From Rutidosis leptorrhynchoides (Eukaryota > Streptophyta > Magnoliopsida > Asterales > Asteraceae), in contig NC_092333.1 of NCBI RefSeq assembly GCF_046630445.1, positions 719,068,001 to 719,132,000 on the forward strand: a DNA stretch of 64,000 bases. The letters run 5' to 3'. The notes beneath the pieces are model-generated. The model saw only the letters and a list, made by a program, of their open reading frames with translations. It did no database searches and was not told where the DNA came from. Each line of letters opens with the position of its first letter. Within the stretch, counting starts at the first letter, position 1. Below are positions 32,631 through 43,617 of the stretch, one piece after another. Position numbers and translations under genes: made by a program.

Positions 32631-33780
32631 ATATTTATCTATTTAAGTGTTTAAATTAAAAAGTTTATTTTTTTTAGTTACAAAAACTAATAAGTAATTT
32701 TTAAAATATAAGTTTTAATTAAATTATATTTTCTATAAAATAAAAACAGAAAATAGAAACTCAGAAAAAAATTAATTAAAAGAGTAAAAGGGCCGAGAAC
32801 TGTAGCAGCCCAACAAATCAGGCCTGATATTCAACACCATGTGATCGCATGGATTTATAACACTCAACTCATGCCATCGCATTAGTTGATGTGACAGGTC
32901 TGGTACATTTGACCATCGAATTAGGGTTACGTATTATTAATTATTATTATTAATTAATAACCTAATTAGGGTTTAAGTATTTAATTAGTTATTAATATTA
33001 GTTTATAATTAGTAATATTAAGTTTTAATATTATTATTAATTATATAAATTAATACTTTTATAATAATAATAATATTTTTATAAAATTTATATTTTTATC
33101 ATTTTAGCTATAATTTGTATTTTTATCGTTTATTTCGTAATATTTTTCGTTCGTAACTAGTTTTAAACTTAGTTTTTGCCGTAGTTATTTCATATTTCTA
33201 GATTTTTAGGCTTTGACGTAAAATCCCTTAAGTGCTTTTTCTTTAGATTAAGATCTAGACGCTTTAGAATTTTACGACGTCGCTTATCGCCTTAGTTTTA
33301 AATAGATTTTAGTGCTTAATTAAGTTATTGCAGTTTTGGATATAGAACTCCTTTTAAGTTTTAATACCTTTAGATGCAAGTTTTAATATTTAGTTTTTAG
33401 ACTTTTAAGTTTCGACGCTCTACTTTCTTATTATTATTTTTCGACGGTTTGTTTTTCGACGTTTGTTTTTCGCCTCTTATTTTTCGACGCTCTTTTTCTT
33501 TCTCATTTCTACGCTTCAGTTTTTAGGACATAGATTTTCATCTTCTTCAAAATTTCAAAAAAAAAATTATTTTAAGTGGTTCAATTGATAGACATCCAAA
33601 ATTTTCTGGTTCGTAGTAATAGTTGGATTTGTTAGTGGCGAGTTGTGGGCTTCCGATTTAAAGGGTCCTGGATACCTGCTGCATCTATTGGCTATTCGAA
33701 ACGTGGCAAAATCAGAAAAGTCTATTAATTTGATAACTTATATAATTTTTTATTTTTATAACTAATAGGATATTCAGTGA
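32508..33780 (+). other. E6 untranslated leader
   Basis: This is AT-rich with no credible ORF. It holds an (AT)n run at about 32577-32626, another ATGCGATCGCAT-like palindrome (CCATGTGATCGCATGG at 32837-32852), TTTTCGACG words repeated at about 33425-33495, and a T-rich run ending AACTAATAG 12 bases before the gag ATG that resembles a splice acceptor. It matches the E2 leader. Confidence 0.72.
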
Positions 33781-35183
33781 ATGCACCGAGCAAAACGTTC
33801 ACCACCTTTCATACGTTCACCACCTGTAACTCGATCAAGACATCTAGCCAATATTGTCGCCGTTGATTTTTCTTTAGAATTATCATCTAGTCGACCAAGT
33901 ACTCCAATTCAAATTTCCGATAATCCATTTTTTGAACCCGACCTCACAATTGAGAACCCGGAGGATATTCAGGGACAATTCAGAGATCCTGAACCACTAA
34001 TTATTCCTCCTGAACCACAAATCATTCAACCAGAGAATGTTGAGAAAGAAACCATTAAATCAGAATCCTCTAGTGATTCAGATTAAACAAATTCAATCAT
34101 GGAAAATCAGGAACCTCTAAGTATGGAAGATTGAATGAGAGCTACACGCACTGGCCAAGGTCATGCCATTACTCAACTAGACATTAATGTGCCAGATTAT
34201 GAAATCAAAGGACAAATTCTACCCATGGTAACTAATCAATGCCAATTTAGTGGTACGCTAAAAGAAGATCCAAACGAACATCTTCGTACCTTTAATAGGA
34301 TTTATACTCTATTCAAAATCAGAGAAGTTGAGGATGAACAGATCTATCTCATGTTATTTCCCTGGACTTTAAAGGGAGAAGCCAAAGATTAGTTAGAATC
34401 GTTACCTGAAGGGGCGATTGACACATGGGATGTCTTAGTTGAGAAATTTCTTAAAAGATTCTTTCCGGTATCTAAAGCCGTGAGACTTCAAGGAGAAATT
34501 GTTACGTTCACACAAAAGCCAAATGAAACTTTATATGAGGCGTGGACAAGATTTGGAAAGTTGTTTAGAGGATGTCCTCAACATGGTTTAGACACTTATC
34601 AAATAGTACAAATATTCTACCAAGGATGCGATATTACTACACGAAAAGACATCGACATAGCAGCTTGTGGTTCCATTATGAAGAAAACGGCAACTGAAGC
34701 ATACAAAATTATTGATAACACAGCCTCCCACTCACATGAGTGGCATCAAGAAAAAGACATCGTTAGATCATCTAAAGCGGCTAGAGCCGATTCTAGCCAT
34801 GACTTTGATTCCATTTCCGCAAAGTTAGACGCTTTCGAGAGACGAATGGAAAAGATGACTAAAGATATTCACGCAATACAAATTAGTTGTGAGCAGTGTG
34901 GAGGCCACATTTGACAAAAGATTGTCTCAGTATTGAACAAACAATGGAACAAAGAGAGAATGTTTCATACATGAACCAAAGTTCTGGAAATAATTATCAA
35001 AATAATTATCAACCGCCAAGACCAAACTACAATCAAAATTAGAATTATAACCGAAATGTTCCATACAACAACCAACAAGGTCCTAGCAATCAACAAGTAT
35101 CTAATAATACTTACAACCAGCAAAGACCTATTTTTCGAAATAAACCACCACAAACCGATGATAAAAAGGAAAATTTAGAAGAC
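33781..35183 (+). pseudogene. E6 Athila gag, broken
   Basis: It opens MHRAKRSPPFIRSPP and runs to SESSSDSD, then TAA (TTA in the implied ancestor), then continues in the same frame from MENQEPLSMED. Further stops are a TGA (for Arg) near 34132, TAG for Trp in GEAKDWLES (34390) and TAG for Gln near 35040. The capsid-like core (QCQFSGTLKEDPNEHLRTFN, EAWTRFGKLFRGCPQHG) and the Asn/Gln-rich stretch (about 34970-35130) match Athila gag. A CEQCGG word near 34890-34905 is the start of a zinc-knuckle-like motif that is interrupted by a frame break. The protein would package RNA but cannot be made intact. Confidence 0.88.
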
Positions 35184-38100
35184 ATGATTTCGAAGCTAGT
35201 TGAATCTCAAACGCAGTTTTTCACATCTCAGAAACAAACTAATGAACAAATTGCTCAAGCATTTAGAAATCAACAAGCTTCTATTCAAAATCTGGAACAA
35301 GAAGTAAGCAACCTAGCAAGGTTGATAGGTAAAAGAAAACCGGGGAGTTTACCTAGTGATACAAATGCTAACCCCCGAAATGAAACAGTTAAAGCCATTA
35401 CCACAAGAAGTGGTATTACACTTAAACCACCTGAAATACCTGTAATTATTGATGACTCTATTCCTACTACACAGCCACCACAATCTGAGCAAGATAAGAA
35501 AACAGAACCGGTAGTTGAAAAGGTTAATGAATATAACACAGTTAAGGCAAAGCCTTATGTTAAACCATATCAACCACCACTTCCTTACCCAAGTAAAATG
35601 AGAAAAGAAAGACTTGAAGCTGAGCAATCCAAATTTTTAGATATGTTTAAACAAATAAATGTCAATCTTCCTTTCATTGATGTGATTACAAGAATGCCAA
35701 GATATGCTAAATTCCTGAAAGATCTAATCACAAATAGAAAGAAAATGGAAGAACACTCGGCTGTTACAATGAATGCTAATTATTCTGCAGTGCTGTTGAA
35801 TGAACTACCAGAAAAACTTTCAGATCCAGGAAGTTTCACAATTCCATGTTTTCTGGGTAGTCTTAGTTCAATAGAAGCATTGGCAGACTTAGGTGCTAGT
35901 ATAAATTTAATGCCGTATTCATTATACGCTAAACTAGACCTCGGAGAATTGAAACCAACACGAATAAGCATACAACTAGCCGATCAATCAGTAAAATATC
36001 CTAGAGGGATAATGGAGAACATGCTAGTTAAAGTTGGTACTTTAGTATTTCCAGTAGATTTTGTTATTCTGGACATGGAAGAAGATTCTCGAGTTCCTCT
36101 CATATTAGGAAGACCATTCTTAAACACAGCTAAAGTAATAATAGACGTGTTCGATAAGAAACTGACCCTAAGTATAGAGGATGAGAGTGTTACCTTTTCT
36201 GTGGATAAAGCCATGCAACAACCGCAATCTGCAGATGATACATGTTATTATATTCAAACTATAGATTCACATGCAGAATTGTTAGAAGAATTTCCAGAAT
36301 TACAAGGAACAGGAGAATGTTCTTTAGGAGAAGGAACTGAACCAATTGATGAAGCTGAAATATTAGCCGCACTCATGGCTAATGATTACGAACCAACAAC
36401 AGAAGAACTTCAAATGTTGAAAGAGAAAGACAGATATCGATACAAATCATCGATAGAAGAACCACCGATATTAGAGTTAAAGCCACTTCCAACCCATTTG
36501 GAATACGCTTATTTACATGGTGAATCTGAATTACCTGTAATAATATCATCTTCTCTTACGGAAAATGAAAAATCTCAACTCATTTCTGTGCTAAAAGCTC
36601 ATAAACCAGCTATTGCATGGAAGATTCATGACATTAAAGGTATAAGTCCTTTGTATTGCACACATAAAATCCTTATGGAAGAAGGTCATAAAACATATGT
36701 GCAATGCCAACGAAGACTAAATCCAAATATGCAAGATGTTGTTAAGAAAGAAATTATTAAACTGCTCGATGCAGGTTTAATTTATTCAATCTCTGATAGT
36801 CCATGGGTAAGCCAGTTCAATGCATACCTAAGAAGGGTGGCATGACTGTCATCACAAATGAAAAAGATGAGCTTATTCCTACTAGGACTGTAACAGGATG
36901 GCGTGTTTGTATTAATTATAGAAAATTAAATGATACCACCAGAAAAGATCACTTTCCCTTACCTTTCATTGATCAAATGTTGGAAAGGTTAGCCGGGAAT
37001 AGTTACTATTGTTTTCTTGACGGTTTCTCCGGATACTTTCAAATTCCAATTGCACCCGAGGACCAAGAGAAAACTACCTTCACGTGCCCTTATGGTACTT
37101 TTGCTTACAAACGCATGCCATTTGGACTTTGCAACGCCCCTGCAACCTTTCAAAGATGCATGATGGCGATTTTTCACGACATGATAGAAGAATGCATGGA
37201 AGTTTTCATGGATGACTTTTCAGTCTTTGGTGATACTTTTGAAACATGTCTAGTTAATCTTGAACGAATGCTTATTAGATGCGAGCAATCAAATCTAGTA
37301 CTTAATTGGGAGAAATGACATTTCATGGTTAAAGAATGCATCGTTCTTGGTCATAAAATTTCAAAGGAAGGAATTGAAGTGGATAGAGCTAAAGTAGATG
37401 TAATTGCTAAACTTCCACATCTCACCAATGTTAGAGGAGTTAGGAGTTTTATAGGGCATGCCGGTTTTTACCGATGTTTCATAAAAGACTTTTCTAAAAT
37501 TGCCACTCCTATGAATAAACTCCTAGAAAAGGATGCTCCATTCATCTTTTCAGATGAATGCATCAAATCTTTTAATATTCTTAAAGAAAAACTCACTAAT
37601 GCGCCGATCATGATAACTCCAAATTGGAATCTACCATTTGAACTCATGTGCGATGCAAGTGATTTTGCAATGGGAGCCGTTTTAGGACAAATGATTGAAA
37701 AACGATTTCAACCTATTTATTACGCTAGTAAGACGTTACAAGGAGCACAAACGAATTACACAACTACTGAAAAAGAACTCCTTGCTATTGTCTTTGCTTT
37801 TAACAAATTTCGTTCATATCTCGTTCTAGCTAAAACGGTTGTCTATACTGATCATTCTGCTCTTAGATACCTATTTTCAAAATAAGATGTCAAACCACGA
37901 TTAATCCGTTGGATATTACTCTTACAAGAGTTCGATATTGAAATCCGAGACAAAAAGGGAGCTGAAAATCTCGCCGCTGATCATCTTTCTCGCCTTGAAA
38001 ATCCTGAATTAGAAGTTCTAAATGAATCGGCTATACAAGACAACTTTCCTGATGAATATCTATTGAAAATCGATTATAATAAAATTCCATGGTTTGCAGA

Positions 38101-39379
38101 CTATGCAACCTACTTAGTATGTGGATTCCTTGAAAAAGGGTTGTCATACCAAAAACGAAAGAAATTCTTTAGTGACATAAAACACTATTTTTGGGAAGAT
38201 CCACATTTGTTTAAAAGTTGTCCCAATGGAATAATACGCCGATGCATATTCGGGGATGAAGCTAGTCAAATCTTAAATCATTGTCACACAGGACCAACAG
38301 GAGGGCATTATGGGCCTCAACTCACAGCAAGAAAAGTCTAAGATGCTGGATTTTATTGGCCTACAATTTTCAAAGACGCACATCTTCTTTGTAAATCCTG
38401 TGATGCTTGTCAAAGGGCCGTAAAAATAAGTCATCGTGATGAAATGCCTCAAAATGTCATTCAAGTATGTGAAGTATTTGACGTTTGGGGTATTGACTTT
38501 ATGGGTCCATTTCCAAAATCTCATAATAATCTCTACATTTTCGTTGCCATTGATAATGTATCTAAATGGGCGGAAGCACAAGCTCTCCCAACTAATGATG
38601 CACGAGTTGTAGTCAACTTCTTAAAACGTCTTTTTGCTAGGTTCGGAACACCGAAAGCTTTAATAAGTGATCGGGGTACTCATTTTTGTAATAATCAACT
38701 TGAGAAAGTTCTCAAAAGATATGGAGTAACTCATAAAATCTCAACTGCTTATCATCCAAAAACAAGTGGACAAGTTGAAAATACCAACCGAGCTTTAAAA
38801 CGTATTCTAGAGAAAACCGTAGGATCAAATATGAAGGAATGGTCCATGAAATTAGAGGATGCACTATGGGCTTTTAGAACAGCCTACAAATCTCCAATTG
38901 GCACCACACCTTTTAAACTCGTTTACGGAAAAGCATGTCACCTTCCAGTAGAAATTGAGCACAAAGCATTCTGGGCTTTGAAGGCATGTAATCTTGATTT
39001 GCATGAAGCTAGACATCTACGGTTAAGTCAACTAAACGAATTAGAAGAATTAATACATGATGCATATGAAAATTCGTTAATCTATAAGGAAAGAATGAAG
39101 AAATGGCATGATAAAAGAATCCGAAGTTCAAAAGAATTTAAGGAAGGAGACAGAGTTCTTCTTTTCAATTCAAGATTCAAGCTATTTCCTGGAAAATTGA
39201 AATCAAGATGGTCTGGACCATTAATAGTCAAAAGAGTTTTCCCATACGGAACAGTAGAGTTAATAAATTCAAATGGGATTGAATTTAAAGTTAATGGTCA
39301 CAGAGTTAAACATTACATAGATAATCCAATGGAAGTTGAAGATGAAGTTAATCACAATTTCGACACCACAGCTAACTAA
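35184..39379 (+). pseudogene. E6 Athila pol: protease, reverse transcriptase, RNase H, integrase; broken
   Basis: The first open stretch (553 codons) has the NLEQEVSNLARLIGKRKPG linker, the ITTRSG word common at this point in Athila, and retropepsin ADLGASINLMP (near 35890) with ILGRPFLNTA. A frameshift near 36815 precedes reverse transcriptase (WRVCINYRKLN, MPFGLCNAPATFQRCM, catalytic FMDDFSVFG intact). RNase H (MCDASDFAMGAVLG, TTTEKELLAIVFA, YTDHSALRYLF) ends in TAA for CAA at 37883. Integrase has GGHYGP, CDACQ, then the core with Asp in GIDFMGPFP, Asp in ISDRGTHF and Glu in [10 protein letters not shown], and the C-terminal [19 protein letters not shown] module. Other stops lie at 37316 (TGA for Cys) and 38339 (TAA for Tyr). 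No chromodomain is present, as expected for Athila. Confidence 0.92.
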
Positions 39380-39550
39380 GTGTCGAAAATTTCGAATCTT
39401 TTAAGGGTAATATGAATTTCTGTTAGAGTTAGATGTTCTGTTTTCGTGTAGTTCTCGAGAATGGAATCCGAATGGTCTTTCCCTAGCAGACCCTAAAGAA
39501 CTAGTCTTCTCCCTCCATTCTGAATTTTTATTTCTTTTAGGTTTTACGAG

Positions 39551-39967
39551 ATGAAGAATTCCTTTGATCTGAACCATGGTCTACTACTACACGCTATGAT
39601 TACTAAACGTAATAATAACACTTTCCCGAGTGAACTGGTATCATTCATAAGAGGCAAAATGGACGAAGTAAGGAAAGAACTCAGGAAGAATCATAATAAG
39701 ATACATTTTGGTAAAGGAAAATCAAAATCCATAACAAAAAGAAGAGCACGACACCTTAAAAGATGTCATAAATGCCGAAAATGGTCACATGAAAGGAAAT
39801 GTTCGAACAATCAGACACATTCCAATACTGAGTTCATTACTTTATGCAGAGAAGGACCGTGCATATGTTTAGAAGAAAAATTATTGAAAAATCGAGGTTA
39901 CGCTTACGTAGCTATGGAAAACCAAATCGAACGACTTTCCTATGAGTCGGCTAAAACAGGTCTCTGA
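39551..39967 (+). CDS. E6 post-pol small ORF with zinc-knuckle-like motif
   Basis: 138 intact codons begin at an ATG 171 bases after the pol stop and end 21 bases before E7 cuts the element. The product is basic (KGKSKSITKRRARHLKRC) and has CHKCRKWSHERKC, that is C-X2-C-X4-H-X3-C, one residue shorter than the classical retroviral zinc knuckle; more Cys follow (TLCREGPCICLEEK). A pyrimidine-rich run ending TTTCTTTTAG lies 10 bases before the ATG and looks like a splice acceptor. This is where some Athila elements carry an env-like ORF, but no signal peptide or membrane segment is visible, so I would not call it env. It may be a nucleic-acid-binding accessory protein. It is uninterrupted although the neighbouring pol has several stops. 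Confidence 0.55.
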   Translation: MKNSFDLNHGLLLHAMITKRNNNTFPSELVSFIRGKMDEVRKELRKNHNKIHFGKGKSKSITKRRARHLKRCHKCRKWSHERKCSNNQTHSNTEFITLCREGPCICLEEKLLKNRGYAYVAMENQIERLSYESAKTGL

Positions 39968-39988
39968 GAATTCTATCTCACAGGTAAG
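39968..39988 (+). other. E6 end with splice-donor-like CAGGTAAGT at the E7 junction
   Basis: TATCTCACAGGTAAG immediately precedes the E7 LTR. CAG|GTAAGT is the consensus plant donor, though the last base is shared with the inserted LTR. Whether it was ever used is unknown. Confidence 0.35.
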
Positions 39989-41906
39989 TTAAATGTCTCG
40001 TTCATATTGATTATAAACGTTCCATATTAATTGATTTCGTCGCGAGGTTTTGACCTCTATATGAGACGTTTTTCAAAGACTGCATTCATTTTTAAAACAA
40101 CCATAACCTTTATTTTATCTATAAAGGTTTAAAAAGCATTACGTAGATTATCAAATAATGATAATCTAAAATATATCGTTTACACACGACCATTACATAA
40201 TGGTTTACAATAAGAATATATTACATCAAAAATAAGTTTCTTGAATGCAGTTTTTACATAATATCATACAAGCATGGACTCCAAATCTTGTCCTTATTTT
40301 AGTATGCAACAGCGGAAGCTCTTAAAAATCACCTGAGAATAAACATGCTTAAAACGTCAACAAAAATGTTGGTGAGTTATAGGTTTAACCTATATATTAT
40401 CAAATCATAATAATAGACCACAAGATTTCATATTTCAATATACATCCCATACATAGAGATAAAAATCATTCATATGGTGAATACCTGGTAACCGACATTA
40501 ACAAGATGCATATAAGAAGATCCCCTATCATTCTGGGAAATCCTTCAGACAAGATAAAACAACATCGAAGTACTAAAGCATCCGGTACTTTGGATGGGGT
40601 TCGTTAGGCCCAATAGATCTATCTTTAGGATTCGCTTCAATTAGTAGATCGGTTTACTAATTCTTAGGTTACCAAGCAAAAGGGGCATATTCGGATTCGA
40701 TCATTCACCCATATAATGTAGTTTCAATTACTTGTGTCTATTTCGTAAAACATTTCTAAAACTGCATGTATTCTCATCCCAAAATATTAGATTTTAAAAG
40801 TGGGACTATAACTCACTTTCACAGATTTTTACTTCGTCGGGAAGTAAGACTTGGACACTGGTCGATTCACGAACCTATAACAAATATGTACATATATATC
40901 AAAGTATGTTCAAAATATATTTACAACATTTTTAATACGTTTTAATGTTTTAAGTTTATTAAGTCAGCTGTCCTCGTTAGTAACCTACAACTAGTTGTCC
41001 ACAATTAGATGTACAGAAATAAATCGATATATATATTATCTTGAATCAATCCACGACCCAGTGTATACACGTCTCAGGCTAGATCACAACTCAAACTATA
41101 TATATTTTTGGAATTAACCTCAACCCTGTATAGCTAACTCCAACATTACTGCATATAGAGTGTCTATGGTTGTTCCAAATAATATATATAGATGGGTCGA
41201 TATGATATGTCAAAACATTTGCATACGTGTCTATGGTATCCCAAGATTACATAATATATTAGAATACATGTATAATACAATATAAGTTAGCTAGGATATG
41301 ATTTGTATAGAATTTTTACAATATTTCCCGTAGCTACAACAATAAAAAAAAAATATCCAATCTTGTTTTACCCATAACTTCTTCATTTTAAATCCGTTTT
41401 GAGTGAATCAAATTGCTATGGTTTCATATTGAACTCTATTTTATGAATCTAAACAGAAAAAGTATAGGTTTGTAGTCGGAAATATAAGTTACAAGTCATT
41501 TTTGTAAGAGGTAGTCATTTCAGTCGAAAGAACGACGTCTTGATGACCATTTTGAAAAACATACTTCCACTTTGAGTTTAACCATGATTTTTGGATATAG
41601 TTTCATGTTCATAAGAAAAATCATTTTCCCAGAATAACAACTTTTAAATCAAAGTTTATTATAGTTTTTAATTAACTAACCCAAAACAGCCCGCGGTGTT
41701 ACTACGACGGCGTATATCCGGTTTTACGGTGTTTTTCGTGTTTTCAGGTTTTAAATCATTAAGTTAGCATATCATATAGATATATAACATGTGTCTAGTT
41801 GATTTTAAAAGTTAAATTAGAAGAATTAACTTTTGTTTGCGAACAAGTTTAGAATTAACTAAACTATGTTCTAGTGATTTGAAGTTTAAACCTTCGAATA
41901 AGGTAG

Positions 41907-41993
<87 letters not shown>

Positions 41994-43513
41994 TCGAATG
42001 ATGTTATGAACATCATTACTACGTCAGGTTTTGTGGATAAACCTACTGGAAATGAGAAAAATAGATCTAGCTTCAAAGGATCCTTGGATGGCTTGAAAGT
42101 TCTTGAAGCAGAATCATGACACGAAAACAAGTTCAAGTAAGATTTCCACTCGAAATAAGATTGTTAGAGTTATAGAAATTGAATCAAAATTTGAATATGA
42201 GTATTACATTATATTAGAAAGATATCTTACTGTAAATAATAAAGATTTCTTGAGGTTGGAAGATCACTTTACAAGATTGAAAGTAAGCTAGCAAACTTGG
42301 AAGTATTCTTGATTTTATGAAACTAAAACTTATAGAATTTATGAAGAACACTTAGAACTTGAAGATAGAACTTGAGAGAGATCACTTAGATGAAGAAAAT
42401 TGAAGAATGAAAGTGTTTGTAGGTTTTTTGGTCGTTGGTATATGGATTGGATATAAAGGATGTGTAATTTTGTTTTCATGTAAATAAGTCATGAATGATT
42501 ACTCATATTTTTGTAATTTTATGAGATATTTCATGCTAGTTGCCAAATGATGGTTCCCACATGTGTTAAGTGACTCACATGGGCTGCTAAGAGCTGATCA
42601 TTGGAGTGTATATACTAATAGTACATACATCTAAAAGTTGTGTATTGTACGAGTACGAATACGGGTGCATACGAGTAGAATTGTTGATGAAACTGAACGA
42701 GGCTGTAATTGTAAGCATTTTTGTTAAGTAGATGTATTTTGATAAGTGTCTTGAAGTCTTTCAAAAGTGTATGAATACATATTAAAACACTACATGTATA
42801 TACATTTTAACTGAGTCGTTAAGTCATCGTTAGTCGTTACATGTAAATGTTGATTTGAAACCTTTAAGTTAACGATCTTGTTAAATGTTGTTAACCCAAT
42901 GTTTATTATATCTAATGAGATGTTAAATTATTATATTATCATGATATTATGATATATTACTATATCTTAATATGATATATATACATTTAAATGTCGTTAC
43001 AACGATAATCGTTACATATATGTCTCTTTTCGAAATCCTTAAGTTAGTAGTCTTGTTTTTATATATGTAGTTCATTGTTAATATACATAATGACATGTTT
43101 ACTTATCATTTATCATGATTAAACATAGTGTATCAATATCTTAATATGATTCATATATATTTAGTAAGACGTTGTTATAACGATAATCGTTATATATATC
43201 GTTTTGTGTTTCTTAATTCAATAAACTCAATTTTATGTATAAAACTCATTGTTAAAATACCTAATGAGATACTTACTTATCATAATATCAAGTTAACTAT
43301 ATATATAATCATATATATGTCATCATATAGTTTTTACAAGTTTTAACGTTCGTGAATCACCGGTCAACTTGGGTGGTTAATTGTCTATATGAAACCTATT
43401 TCAATTAATCAAGTCTTGATAAGTTTGATTGCTTAACATGTTGGAAACACTTAATCATGTAAATAACAATTTCATTTAATATATATAAACATGGAAAAGT
43501 TCGGGTCACTACA
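39989..43513 (-). repeat. E7 LTR 1 (left; 3' LTR of the complete unit), about 3.5 kb
   Basis: On the minus strand it begins TGTAGTGACCCGAAC at 43513 and ends near CGAGACATTTAA at 39989. It aligns with LTR 2 (50163-53654): in the leftmost 345 bases I count 9 substitutions, about 2.6 percent. Its terminal CA has become AA. An (AT)n tract spans 41908-41990, longer than in LTR 2. It is inserted in E6. Confidence 0.9.
41908..41990. repeat. (AT)n microsatellite in E7 LTR 1
   Basis: About 83 bp of AT dinucleotides; the matching tract in LTR 2 (52083-52130) is about 48 bp. Confidence 0.95.
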
Positions 43514-43550
43514 GTACCTACCCGTGAAATAAATTTCGTCCCGAAATTTT
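43514..43550 (-). other. E7 polypurine tract and TTTCGGGACGAAA motif (unit 1)
   Basis: On the minus strand AAATTTCGGGACGAAATTT and a purine-rich ACGGGTAGGTAC lead into the LTR start. The same block precedes LTR 2 at 53655-53691. Confidence 0.75.
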
Positions 43551-43617
43551 AAGCAGTTGGAGGTGTTGACGTATCTTCTGGAAATAAGTGCGGGTATTTC
43601 TTCTTCATCTGATCTTC

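Noticed and set aside
39551-39967. Calling the post-pol Athila ORF an env gene
   Set aside because: No signal peptide, transmembrane segment or glycoprotein features; it has a basic region and a zinc-knuckle-like motif instead.
43128-43346. Hydrophobic small frames inside the E7 LTRs (also 53269-53487)
   Set aside because: They are AT-rich LTR sequence; the two copies are similar only because the LTRs are.
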